From WHTX01 sp038255145 (GTDB lineage Bacteria > Actinomycetota > Acidimicrobiia > Acidimicrobiales > CAIXPF01): a stretch of 64,000 nt of DNA. Location of the stretch: positions 124,001 to 188,000 of the forward strand of contig JBBSLP010000001.1 of NCBI GenBank assembly GCA_038255145.1, in the 5' to 3' direction. Position numbers and translations under genes: made by a program. Shown here in pieces: positions 47,700 through 55,518 of this stretch. Below the pieces are notes generated by a model. That model saw only the letters and a list, made by a program, of their open reading frames with translations, had not been told where the DNA came from and did not search any database. Within the stretch, counting starts at the first letter, position 1; each line of letters opens with the position of its first letter.

Positions 47700-48859
47700 G
47701 CGCCACGGCCCCGCCGGCGACCTCGACCTCGACGGCCACCGCCACCGCCCTGGCCGCGGTGGCCAAGCTGCGGCCGCGGCTGGTCGAGGCGGCGGCCGAT
47801 GCCGAGGTCGCCGGCACCCTGGCCCCGGCCACGGTGGCCGCCCTGCGTGATGCCCGGCTGTGCCGCCTGGGCTGGCCCGCCGCCTTCGGGGGTCCCGAGC
47901 TGGGCCTGCTCGGCGATGTGGCCGTGGTCGAAGCCCTGGCCGAGGCCGACACCGCTGCGGCCTGGGTGGTCACCATCGGTTCGTTCCACGGGGGCTTCGT
48001 CGGCGCCTACGCCTCGGCCGTGGCCGCCGAGCGGGTGCTGGGCGGGGGCCGGGACCCCCTGGTGGCCGGTCAGGTGGCGCCGCTGGGTCGAGGCCGACGC
48101 GTGGAGGGTGGCCTGGTGGTGTCGGGGAGCTGGTCCTTCGCCAGCGGCATCGACCACGCCGCCTGGGTGCTGAGCGGGGTGGTGATCGACGAGCCCGACG
48201 GGCCGCCCACGGTGGCCGAGGTGGTGGTGCCCATCACCGCGGCGGTGGTCGACGAGGCCAGCTGGGACGTGGCCGGCCTGGCCGCCACCGGTTCCAAGGA
48301 GTACCGCCTCGACGACGTCCTGGTGCCCGACGGTTTCAGCTTCGCCTTCCCCGAACCCGTTCGCCTTCGGGGCGGCACCACCTTCGACCTGCCCATCCGG
48401 GCCCAGATACTCGTGCTGCACGGTGCCTTCCCCCTGGGGGCCGCGTCCCGGGCCCTCGACGAGGCCCTGGCCGAGACCCGGCCGCTGAGCACGGGCATCG
48501 TGGCCGACCGGGGCAGCTTCCGCCGCGACCTGGGGGCGTGGACCACACGGGTGGCCGCGGCCCGGGCCCTGGTGGTCGACGTGGCCGCGCAGCTCGACGA
48601 CCTGGCCGCCACCGCGGGCGCCGTGGGCCCCGAGCTCCTGGCCCAGGCCCGCGCCGCCAGCCGCCACGCCACCGACGTGGCCGTCGACGCCACCACCTGG
48701 GCCTTCCGCACCTCGGGCGGGGGTGGGCTGCAGCGCTCCCACCCCCTGCAACGAGTGCTGCGGGACCTGTTGGCCGCCTCCCAGCACGCCTTCGTCGACG
48801 AGGTGGCCTACGAGCAGCTGGGCTCGGTCCGGCTCGACGGCGACGGCCCGACCGCCTGA
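47696..48859 (+). CDS. Acyl-CoA-dehydrogenase-fold flavin monooxygenase (HsaA/group D-like)
   Basis: 387 residues from TTG 47696, overlapping the previous stop by four bases. The fold is ACAD: N-terminal helices (LAPATVAALRDARLCRLGWP), GFGGPELGLLG-like FGGPELGLLGDVAVVEALAE, beta domain SGSWSFASGIDHAAWVLSGV, and the C-terminal helical bundle TSGGGGLQRSHPLQRVLRDL. The SGSWSFASG and the TGSKEYRLDDVLVPDGFSF strand are typical of oxygenase components of two-component flavin monooxygenases (HsaA, HpaB-like) rather than true dehydrogenases, which use a Glu base not seen here. Its partner flavin reductase is not in this window. Confidence 0.85.
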   Translation: MSATAPPATSTSTATATALAAVAKLRPRLVEAAADAEVAGTLAPATVAALRDARLCRLGWPAAFGGPELGLLGDVAVVEALAEADTAAAWVVTIGSFHGGFVGAYASAVAAERVLGGGRDPLVAGQVAPLGRGRRVEGGLVVSGSWSFASGIDHAAWVLSGVVIDEPDGPPTVAEVVVPITAAVVDEASWDVAGLAATGSKEYRLDDVLVPDGFSFAFPEPVRLRGGTTFDLPIRAQILVLHGAFPLGAASRALDEALAETRPLSTGIVADRGSFRRDLGAWTTRVAAARALVVDVAAQLDDLAATAGAVGPELLAQARAASRHATDVAVDATTWAFRTSGGGGLQRSHPLQRVLRDLLAASQHAFVDEVAYEQLGSVRLDGDGPTA

Positions 48860-48887
48860 GCCTCTCGCCACCGCCGGGCGACCGGGT

Positions 48888-49586
48888 TCAGCGCCCGGTC
48901 CACACCGGGGTCCGCTTCTCGAGGAAGGCCCGGGCCCCCTCCTCGGCATCGTCGGAGGTGAACACCGTGGCCACGATGGGGGCCTGGAAGGTCCAGCCCT
49001 CGGCATCGGTCAGGCCCAGGGAGCCCTTGATGACGGCCAGGCTGGCCTCGAGGGAGCGGGGGGCGTTGCGGGCGATGCGCTGGGCCAGCTCGACGGCCAC
49101 ATCGACGGCGGTGCCCGGGGCGGCCAGGCGGCTGACCAGCCCGGCGGTGTGGGCCTGGGTGGCGCTGATGGGATCCGCCGTGAGGGCCATCTCCATGGCC
49201 AGGCCGTAGCCGACCCTGGCGGGCAGGCGCAGCACCCCGCCACCCCCGGCGAACAGGCCCACGCTGGCCTCGGGGATGCCGAAGCGGGCGTTCTCCGCCG
49301 CCACCACCAGGTCACACACCAGGGCGACCTCGAGTCCTGCGGCCAGGGCGAACCCTTCCACGGCGGCGATCAGCGGCTTGCGGGAGCCGGACCGGAAGAC
49401 CTCGTCGAGGCCCGTGGGGGTACCCGAGGTGGCGAAGGCCTTGAGGTCCATGCCCGCGGAGAACGAGCCCCCGGCGCCGGTCAGCACCCCGGCAGCGAGC
49501 TCGTCGTCGTCATCGAGGCGACGCAGCGCGGCCAGCAGGCCCTGGGACAGGGCGGTGTCGTGCTCGGTGTCGGTGACTGCGGACAT
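48888..49586 (-). CDS. Enoyl-CoA hydratase/isomerase (crotonase) with a shortened N-terminus
   Basis: 232 residues from ATG 49586 with a GGAGGACC site upstream and an in-frame TGA 39 bases before the start, so it cannot be longer. GVLTGAGGSFSAGMDLKAFA and GFALAAGLEVALVCDLVVAA are the oxyanion strands; FGIPEASVGLFAGGGGVLRL carries the catalytic-type Glu; the C-terminus is FLEKRTPVWTGR. Crotonases normally have 20-25 further residues at the start with the VxxITLNRPEARNA strand. Here MSAVTDTEH runs directly into DTALSQGLLAALRRLDDDDE. The missing strand packs in the core and helps bind CoA, so stability is doubtful. Confidence 0.88.
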   Translation of the reverse strand: MSAVTDTEHDTALSQGLLAALRRLDDDDELAAGVLTGAGGSFSAGMDLKAFATSGTPTGLDEVFRSGSRKPLIAAVEGFALAAGLEVALVCDLVVAAENARFGIPEASVGLFAGGGGVLRLPARVGYGLAMEMALTADPISATQAHTAGLVSRLAAPGTAVDVAVELAQRIARNAPRSLEASLAVIKGSLGLTDAEGWTFQAPIVATVFTSDDAEEGARAFLEKRTPVWTGR

Positions 49587-49699
49587 GGGTGGTCCTCCCC
49601 CGTGGTGTCGGCTGTTGGCCGCTCACCCTTCTCTGCCCACTACATAACGTCAAGTACAAACTATGAGTTCCGTAGTCACGTCGGCGGTAGCATCCCGTC

Positions 49700-50362
49700 A
49701 TGGGGAAGAGCTACGCCCAGTACTGCCCGGCGGCCACCACGCTCGACCTGGTCGGGGAGCGCTGGACCCTGCTCATCGTGCGCGAGCTGCTGGGCGGGGT
49801 CCAGCGCTACAGCGACCTGCAGCGGGCCCTGCCCGGCATCCCCCCCAACCTGCTGGCCGACCGTCTGCGGGACCTGACCGCCCACGGGCTGGTGGCCAAG
49901 CGCGAGCTGCCCCCGCCCGCGGCCCGCTCGGTCTTCGAGCTCACCGCCGATGGGCGCGCCCTGGATGGGGTGCTGCGCGAGCTGTCGCTGTGGGGACTGC
50001 GCCGCATGCAGCCCCCCGACGAGGATCGTCACGTCGGGCTGACCATGGGGGTGCGCATGGGCCTGCTCATCCACTCCTCCGTGGCCGAGCGCCCCGACCT
50101 GGTCCGCACCTGGGTGGTCCAGACGGACGAGGGTCGCCAGATGACGCTTCGCGCCGCCGGGGGCCACGTCAGCGCCGAACGGGGGGTGACCGGGGACGCC
50201 GACCTGGTGGTCACCATCGACGCCGCCGAGCTCCTGCGCGTGCGCATGGGGGTGGCGCCACCGGGACCGATGCCGGTGACGTTCGCCGCCGGGTCCCCGT
50301 CCGGGCTGCAGGACGAGTTCCTGGCCGTGTTCGGCCTCGACGCTGCCGGGGCCACGCCCTAG
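49700..50362 (+). CDS. HxlR-family transcriptional regulator with SCP2-like C-terminus
   Basis: 220 residues from ATG 49700, with TAGCAT six bases upstream (leaderless). HxlR winged helix at about 5-100: SYAQYCPAATTLDLVGERWT, LLIVRELLGGVQRYSDLQRA, LPGIPPNLLADRLRDLTAHG and the wing FELTADGRAL. The remaining ~110 residues (TWVVQTDEGRQMTLRAAGGH, GDADLVVTIDAAELLRVRMG, MPVTFAAGSPSGLQDEFLAV) look like a sterol-carrier-protein-2 ligand pocket, a common partner of HxlR-type regulators of lipid or aromatic catabolism. It is divergent from the shortened crotonase gene; the AT-richer gap 49631-49680 is a candidate control region. Confidence 0.92.
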   Translation: MGKSYAQYCPAATTLDLVGERWTLLIVRELLGGVQRYSDLQRALPGIPPNLLADRLRDLTAHGLVAKRELPPPAARSVFELTADGRALDGVLRELSLWGLRRMQPPDEDRHVGLTMGVRMGLLIHSSVAERPDLVRTWVVQTDEGRQMTLRAAGGHVSAERGVTGDADLVVTIDAAELLRVRMGVAPPGPMPVTFAAGSPSGLQDEFLAVFGLDAAGATP

Positions 50363-50412
50363 CGAGCCTTGCCATTGCGGCATGCCTTCATGCCGTCAAC
50401 GCCGGAGACGGG

Positions 50413-50418
50413 TACGGT
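50413..50418 (+). promoter_or_regulatory. -10 box of a leaderless promoter
   Basis: TACGGT lies six bases before the ATG at 50425, in the same TANNNT-N6 layout seen elsewhere in the window. GAGG in the spacer could also serve as a ribosome-binding site. Confidence 0.4.
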
Positions 50419-50424
50419 GAGGCC

Positions 50425-51312
50425 ATGGCCGGAACCACGCAGCACCAGCACCACCCGCGGCACGCGCACCACCACGGCGCCGGACCCGACTGGGAGGCCA
50501 TGGGCGATCGGCTCGAGCTCGAGGCCGAGGTGCTGTCGCCCTACCTCGACGCCGCCCTGGCCTGGCTGGTCGAGCTGACGGCGGATGCGCCGGTCGAAGG
50601 CGTCGTCGATGTGGGCAGCGGCCCCGGCGTGGGCACCACCGCCCTGGCGACGGCGTTCCCCGAAGCCCGGGTGGTGGCCGTGGACACCTCGGCTCCCCTG
50701 CTGGCCCGGGCCCAGCAGCGGGCCCGCCGTCTCGGGCTGGGCGACAGGGTGCGCGTGCACGAGGGCGACCTGGGCGCCGGCACCATCGCCGTCGATGGTC
50801 CTGCTGACCTGGTGTGGGCGGCCATGGTCGTGCACCACATCGCCGACCAGCAGGCGGCGCTGGCCACCCTGCGCTCCCTGTTGCGACCGGGAGGTCGCGT
50901 CGCTGTCGTCGAGGGCGACCGCACCCTGCACTACCTGCCCGCCGACATCGCCCCCCGACTGGAACCCGCCCTGCACCGGGCCGCCCGACAGCGGTTCGAG
51001 GCCATGCGGGCCTCGTTGCCCGAGGCCGTGCAGAGCGAGGCCGACTGGCCCGACCTGTTGATCGCCGCCGGGTTCACCGACGTGACCAGCCGCACCTACC
51101 CCATCGAGCTGGCCGCCCCCCTGTCCCCCGGCGCCCGCAGCCTGGTCCGCCAGAACCTGGCCGGACTGCGGGCCATGGCCGCCGAGCAGATGTCCGCCGA
51201 CGACCTCGCCCTGGCCGATCAACTGCTCGACGACAACGACCCGTCCGGCCTGGTCCGCCGGGACGATCTCACCCTGCGAGCGAGCCGCACCGTCTTCACC
51301 GGCCTGGCCTGA
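50425..51312 (+). CDS. Class I SAM-dependent methyltransferase
   Basis: 295 residues from ATG 50425. A His-rich N-terminus (HQHHPRHAHHHGAGPDWE) precedes the Rossmann domain: motif I VEGVVDVGSGPGVGTTALAT, motif II AVDTSAPLLARAQQRARR, motif III GDLGAGTI, and LVWAAMVVHHIADQQAALA as the 'DxVxxxxxLHH' segment with LLRPGGRVAVVEGD after it. The C-terminal domain (TYPIELAAPLSPGARSLVRQ) is helical. It resembles small-molecule/UbiE-like methyltransferases; substrate unknown. The His cluster at the N-terminus could bind a metal or be accidental. Confidence 0.92.
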   Translation: MAGTTQHQHHPRHAHHHGAGPDWEAMGDRLELEAEVLSPYLDAALAWLVELTADAPVEGVVDVGSGPGVGTTALATAFPEARVVAVDTSAPLLARAQQRARRLGLGDRVRVHEGDLGAGTIAVDGPADLVWAAMVVHHIADQQAALATLRSLLRPGGRVAVVEGDRTLHYLPADIAPRLEPALHRAARQRFEAMRASLPEAVQSEADWPDLLIAAGFTDVTSRTYPIELAAPLSPGARSLVRQNLAGLRAMAAEQMSADDLALADQLLDDNDPSGLVRRDDLTLRASRTVFTGLA

Positions 51313-51445
51313 GACAGCTCTACCGCTGACGGCTGCTGGCCCACTACGGCTGATGAAGGGGGCCTTCGGTTGGCGGCATGGGCTTCAGTGCCAACGTCGA
51401 TGGAACTGATCACCGTGCCGGTGGGCAACCTCGGTCGCCAGGTGT

Positions 51446-51958
51446 TCAGGTGAGGCGCTCGAACAGGCCCCGGACGTAGGCGGCCTGGCCGGCGTGCTCC
51501 AGGGTGTCGCCGATGACGCTGACCAGGCGCACCCCGGCGGTGACCGGGGGGTCCCAGCGCTCGTCGACCACCCGGTCGAGCTCCTCCGCGTCGAGCTTGT
51601 CGACGTAGCGCAGGGTCATGGCGTGCACGGCATCGTGGTAACCGCTGAGCAGGTCGGGCGAGCTCGGGCGCACCTGGCCCACCTCGGCCGGGCTGTGGCC
51701 GTAGCCGTGGGCCGAGGGGGCGAAGGGCAGGCCGAAGCGGTCGTACCAGCCGTCCTCGGTCCACACCTGGGGCCAGTGGGCCAGCTCGGCCACGTGGTCG
51801 TCCTGCACCCGGGTCAGGTGCCACACCAGCCAGGCGATGGAGTTGGCCTCGGCATCGGGCCGGTACACGAGGGCATCGGCGGCGAGGCCACCGACGATGC
51901 CGTGCACCAGCTCGTTCACCCGGCCGAACGCGTCCCTGAGCAGCTCGTTCGTGTTCAT
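51446..51958 (-). CDS. DinB/DUF664-superfamily protein (mycothiol-S-transferase-like)
   Basis: 170 residues. The helical DinB fold has metal-ligand-type histidines in SIAWLVWHLTRVQDDHVAEL and in IGDTLEHAGQAAYVRGLFER, the usual His-x3-Asp... and late-His pattern. Other landmarks are NELLRDAFGRVNELVHGIVG at the start and DRFGLPFAPSAHGYGHSPAE. In actinobacteria these proteins are Zn-dependent mycothiol (or other thiol) S-transferases. The 133-base gap 51313-51445 toward the methyltransferase gene shows nothing I recognise. Confidence 0.88.
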   Translation of the reverse strand: MNTNELLRDAFGRVNELVHGIVGGLAADALVYRPDAEANSIAWLVWHLTRVQDDHVAELAHWPQVWTEDGWYDRFGLPFAPSAHGYGHSPAEVGQVRPSSPDLLSGYHDAVHAMTLRYVDKLDAEELDRVVDERWDPPVTAGVRLVSVIGDTLEHAGQAAYVRGLFERLT

Positions 51959-52014
51959 GGGCCGACCTTACGGGCCGTCGGGGTGGGAGCACCGACCCGG
52001 CGACATGAGTGGGC

Positions 52015-53661
52015 CTAGTGCGACAGGGCGAAGCCCTCGTACCCGTTGGCCGCCACCTTCTCGCACGTCTCCACGTAGGGCGGGAAGCCGAGCAGGGGCA
52101 TGAACACCCGGGTCTTGCCGGGGACGTTGGCCCCCAGGTACCACGAGTTGCACGTCGGGTAGAGGGTCTGGTTCGCCACGGCGTTGACGTGGTCGACCCA
52201 GTCATCCTCGGCCTCGACGGTGGCCTCGATGGTGGCGATGTCGTTGGCCCGCAGGTGGCGCACGCAGTCGGTGATCCAGTTCACGTGCTGCTCGATGGAC
52301 ACGATCATGTTGGTCAGCACCGAAGGGCTGCCCGGGCCCGAGATGGTGAAGAGGTTGGGGAAGCCGGGGACGCCCAGCCCCAGGTAGGTGCGGGGCCCGG
52401 CCGACCACTTCTCCTGGAGGGTGAGCCCGTCACGGCCGCGGATGTCCATGCGCAGGAGCGTGCCGGTCATGGCGTCGAAGCCGGTGGCGAAGACGATGGC
52501 GTCGAACTCGTGGTCGGCTGCACCATGATCAGGATCGCCGGTCCGCAGACCCTGCGGCGTGATCTCGATGGGGTTGCTGGACACGTCGACCAGGGACACG
52601 TTGGGCCGGTTGAAGGTCTCGAAGTAGCCGCTGTCGATGCACAGGCGCTTGCAGCCGATGACCTGCTTGGGCGACAGCAGGTCGGCCACGGCGGGGTCCT
52701 TCACCACCTCGCGGATGCGCTCACGGACGTACTCCGCCGCGGTGTCGTTGGCCGCCTTGTCGATGGCCAGGTCGCCGAAGGTGCCGAGGAAGCCGACGCC
52801 GCCGCGGTCCCAGCGGGCATCGAAGGCAGCCCGGCGCTGGTCCTCGGCCACGGAGAGGGCGGTGGCCGTGTTGCGGGGCAGGCGCGAGCCGAAGCCGCCG
52901 GGCATGAGGTTGTTGGCGGCCCGGAAGCCGGCGTAGTCGGCCTTGATGTCGGCCACCTCGGCGGGCTCGAGGGGACGGTTGCGGGCGGGGATGGAGTACT
53001 GGGCCGTGCGTTGGAAGACGACCAGCTCACGGGCCTGTTGGGCGATGACGGGGATGGCTTGGACGGCCGAGGAGCCCGTGCCGATGATGCCCACCCGCAG
53101 GCCGGTGAAGTCCACGCCCTCATGGGGCCAGTGGCCGGTGTGGTAGGTGGGGCCGGTGAAGGTGTCGATGCCGGGGAAGGCGGGGATGTTGGCCGAAGAC
53201 AGGCAGCCGGTGGCCATGATGACGAACTGGGCCGTGGTGTGGACGCCGTCGTCGGTGACCACGGTCCAGCGGTCGCTGTCCTCGTCGAAGGTGGCCGAGG
53301 TGACGCGGGTGTCGAACTGGATGAGCTCACGCAGGCCGAAGCGGTCGGCCACGTGGTTGGCGTAGCGCAGGATCTCGGGCTGGCCCGAGTAGCGCTCGGT
53401 CCACTCCCACTCCTGCTGGAGCTCCTCGGAGAACTGGTAGCTGTACTCCATGCTCTCGACGTCGCAACGGGCACCCGGGTAGCGGTTCCAGTACCAGGTG
53501 CCGCCCACACCGCTGCCGGCCTCGAAGACCTGGGCGGACAGCCCCAGGCCCTTGACCCGGTGGGTCATGTACATGCCGGCGAACCCGGCTCCCACGATCA
53601 CCACGTCGACCGCGCTGACCACGTCGACCTGTCGTGCCGCCCCGGCGTGACCGTCAGCCAT
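52015..53661 (-). CDS. Baeyer-Villiger-type flavin-containing monooxygenase
   Basis: 548 residues from ATG 53661. The FAD site is VDVVIVGAGFAGMYMTHRVK with VFEAGSGVGGTWYWNRYPGA. The BVMO fingerprint FxGxxxHxxxWP reads FTGPTYHTGHWP. The NADPH site is VGIIGTGSSAVQAIPVIAQQ, and FDAIVFATGFDAMTGTLLRM plus GPGSPSVLTNM follow. It oxidises ketones to esters with O2 and NADPH. It is the sort of enzyme found in steroid, terpenoid or cyclic-ketone degradation in this lineage. A TTGAC-N6-GTCAA repeat lies about 40 bases upstream. Confidence 0.95.
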   Translation of the reverse strand: MADGHAGAARQVDVVSAVDVVIVGAGFAGMYMTHRVKGLGLSAQVFEAGSGVGGTWYWNRYPGARCDVESMEYSYQFSEELQQEWEWTERYSGQPEILRYANHVADRFGLRELIQFDTRVTSATFDEDSDRWTVVTDDGVHTTAQFVIMATGCLSSANIPAFPGIDTFTGPTYHTGHWPHEGVDFTGLRVGIIGTGSSAVQAIPVIAQQARELVVFQRTAQYSIPARNRPLEPAEVADIKADYAGFRAANNLMPGGFGSRLPRNTATALSVAEDQRRAAFDARWDRGGVGFLGTFGDLAIDKAANDTAAEYVRERIREVVKDPAVADLLSPKQVIGCKRLCIDSGYFETFNRPNVSLVDVSSNPIEITPQGLRTGDPDHGAADHEFDAIVFATGFDAMTGTLLRMDIRGRDGLTLQEKWSAGPRTYLGLGVPGFPNLFTISGPGSPSVLTNMIVSIEQHVNWITDCVRHLRANDIATIEATVEAEDDWVDHVNAVANQTLYPTCNSWYLGANVPGKTRVFMPLLGFPPYVETCEKVAANGYEGFALSH

Positions 53662-53700
53662 GTGCCCCCATCCCCCCCGCGAACGCACCAGCGGTCAGAG

Positions 53701-53716
53701 TTGACCACTACGTCAA
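53701..53716. promoter_or_regulatory. Inverted repeat upstream of the monooxygenase gene
   Basis: TTGAC and GTCAA arms are separated by six bases, 40 bases before the monooxygenase start, in a locally less GC-rich stretch. This is compatible with an operator for a TetR- or HxlR-type regulator. No regulator gene is immediately adjacent. Confidence 0.35.
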
Positions 53717-53813
53717 TACCGTAGGCGCCCGCCGGTCCCGACGTCAGGTCGGACGGCACGGTCGCGACCCCGTCACCTACGCTCCACGCCCGATCGGGGG
53801 GACGTCAGGGGGC

Positions 53814-54076
53814 GTGGTGGCGAGAGGTGGGTTGAAGCGAAGGCGGGCATTGGAGATCGCCCTGCCCATCTACGTGGCCATCGTGGGCGCAGCGGCCATC
53901 GCACCGCGGTGTGGGCCTGGCGAGTGGCCGAACGGGCCGCGGCGGCCCAGCCCGACGCCGTGGTGCAGGCGTCGCTGCACATGACGAACTCCGCGAGGGT
54001 CCGGCTGTCCCGACCGCATGCGCCAGATGTGAACGGCGATGCGGTGCAGATGCGACATCGGAGGGGACGGGTGTGA
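53814..54076 (+). pseudogene. Possible small membrane protein gene with a frameshift
   Basis: The 431-base gap 53662-54092 has no intact gene. TACGCT at 53778-53783 could be a -10 box. From GTG 53814 one frame reads VVARGGLKRRRALEIALPIY then VAIVGAAAIA, a basic start and one membrane helix. After about 53902 the coding look moves to the next frame (TAVWAWRVAERAAAAQPDAV, QASLHMTNSARVRLS), which stays open to TGA at 54074-54076. One missing base near 53900 would join them into an ~88-residue single-helix protein. Short length and no known family keep this uncertain. Confidence 0.35.
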
Positions 54077-54092
54077 CCGGTCGGGGGCCGCC

Positions 54093-55472
54093 CTACTGGC
54101 TGGCGCCTGCCGGTCCTCCTGGCTCCTCTCGACAGGCGGCGAACACCTGCCAGGTGGGGAGCAGGGCGACCTCGTGGAAGCCGGCGGGCACGTCGGGGGC
54201 GGCACGCTGCTGGGCCGTCAGGGCGGAGCGGAAGACGACACCGGGGGCTCGTGGCGGCTGGTCAGGTTCGACGACGTGCTTGGCGACCCCGAGGCGGTAC
54301 GCCATGAGCGGCCCCCGAAGCCGGCCGACGTAGGGCTGCCCGCAGGCCAGGACGGCGTCACGGCCCCCTGCGGCCGACACGGCCTCGCCCAACTGGGCCT
54401 GGAGTTGCCATTGGTACGACTGGTCGCGCCGCAGCTCGGAGAGGTCGGCGGTCCGCGACGGAACGACGGCCAGGGCCAGGGCGACGCCTGAGGCCGCCAC
54501 CACCCACCGGCGCGCCGGTGGTGACGAGGTGGGCCCGAGGGCGAAGGGCAGCGCAGTCGCTGCGCTGATGGTGACCAGGGCGACGCCGGGCAGCGCGTAG
54601 CGGGGCTCGCCCGAGAAGCCGGCCTGCGCCATGGCGGCCACGACGGCCAACCAGGCCAGGCCCAGCCCCGCCGGCAGCAGTGCCCGTCGAGCGTCGTCGT
54701 CGTGCCGCCTCCAGGCCCACCAGCCCAGGCAGGCGACGCCGATCCACACCGGCCAGAGGGGCACCCCGACCGCCTGGCGCAGCGAGGCCAACACGGGGAG
54801 GTCGGCCAGCGCCGGCTGGCCGGGGTTCGGTACCCGGGCGCGGTCGGCCGAGCGCAGCAACGTCCCCGACCCCAGCAGCTCACCCCCGAACCAGGCCAGG
54901 GGGACGATGAGGCCGACGCCGACCAGCAGAGGTCGGTCCTGGGGGCGTCGTCGCCACGCCACCGCCCCGGCGATCAGGAGGAACGGCCACGTCTCCACCC
55001 GCAGGAGGGCGGCGGCGACGGCGGCCGCGCCGACGGCGCGTGGCCGGCGGGCGGCCCACGCTTCCCCGGCCAGGAGGAGAACGGCCAGCAGGAGCCCTTC
55101 GGACATGCCCTTGGCCGCGTCGGGCAGGAAGCCGTCGCACAGCGCCACCCCCCCGAGCGCCAGTCCGCCCGCGAGCCGGGAACCGCCTCCCAGTCGTTGG
55201 CCCAGGCGGAACGCCAGCCCGCAGGCCAGCACGGAACCCGAGCGCGCCAAGACCACCCACAGCCAGGGAGCGGCACCGTCGGCGCCGGACAGCACCGCCG
55301 TCACGAGGACCGGGAGCGGCTTGAACGCCGGACCTTCGAGGGTGCTCAGGTGGCCGTGGGCCAGTTCCCGTCCCCACAGCAGCCAGGCCCAGGGGTCGTA
55401 CGCCGGAGCGGGCAGGACCAGGGCCAGGGACGCGGCCGCCGTCACCATCGACACGATGAAGAGGCGGCGCAC
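54093..55472 (-). CDS. Polytopic membrane protein, mannosyl/arabinosyltransferase-like (GT-C fold candidate)
   Basis: About 459 residues from GTG 55472 (TACCAT seven bases upstream; leaderless). It begins VRRLFIVSMVTAAASLALVL and has roughly ten hydrophobic segments. The first outer loop reads YDPWAWLLWGRELAHGHLST followed by LEGPAFKPLPVLV, with Asp (YDPWAW) near the end of TM1 as in GT-C glycosyltransferases that use polyprenyl-phosphate sugars. Later segments: LALGGVALCDGFLPDAAKGM, LLLAVLLLAGEAWAARRPRA, PVWIGVACLGWWAWRRHDDD. The soluble C-terminal ~110 residues hold CGQPYVGRLRGPLMAYRLGV. The assignment is by topology only. Confidence 0.65.
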   Translation of the reverse strand: MRRLFIVSMVTAAASLALVLPAPAYDPWAWLLWGRELAHGHLSTLEGPAFKPLPVLVTAVLSGADGAAPWLWVVLARSGSVLACGLAFRLGQRLGGGSRLAGGLALGGVALCDGFLPDAAKGMSEGLLLAVLLLAGEAWAARRPRAVGAAAVAAALLRVETWPFLLIAGAVAWRRRPQDRPLLVGVGLIVPLAWFGGELLGSGTLLRSADRARVPNPGQPALADLPVLASLRQAVGVPLWPVWIGVACLGWWAWRRHDDDARRALLPAGLGLAWLAVVAAMAQAGFSGEPRYALPGVALVTISAATALPFALGPTSSPPARRWVVAASGVALALAVVPSRTADLSELRRDQSYQWQLQAQLGEAVSAAGGRDAVLACGQPYVGRLRGPLMAYRLGVAKHVVEPDQPPRAPGVVFRSALTAQQRAAPDVPAGFHEVALLPTWQVFAACREEPGGPAGASQ

Positions 55473-55518
55473 CGGCGGGATGGTACTGGAACAGGTAGGT
55501 GCACTAGACAGTCGCCCT

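Noticed and set aside
51313..51445. A small gene between the methyltransferase and the DinB gene
   Set aside because: No start with a ribosome-binding site and no coding-type frame could be supported.
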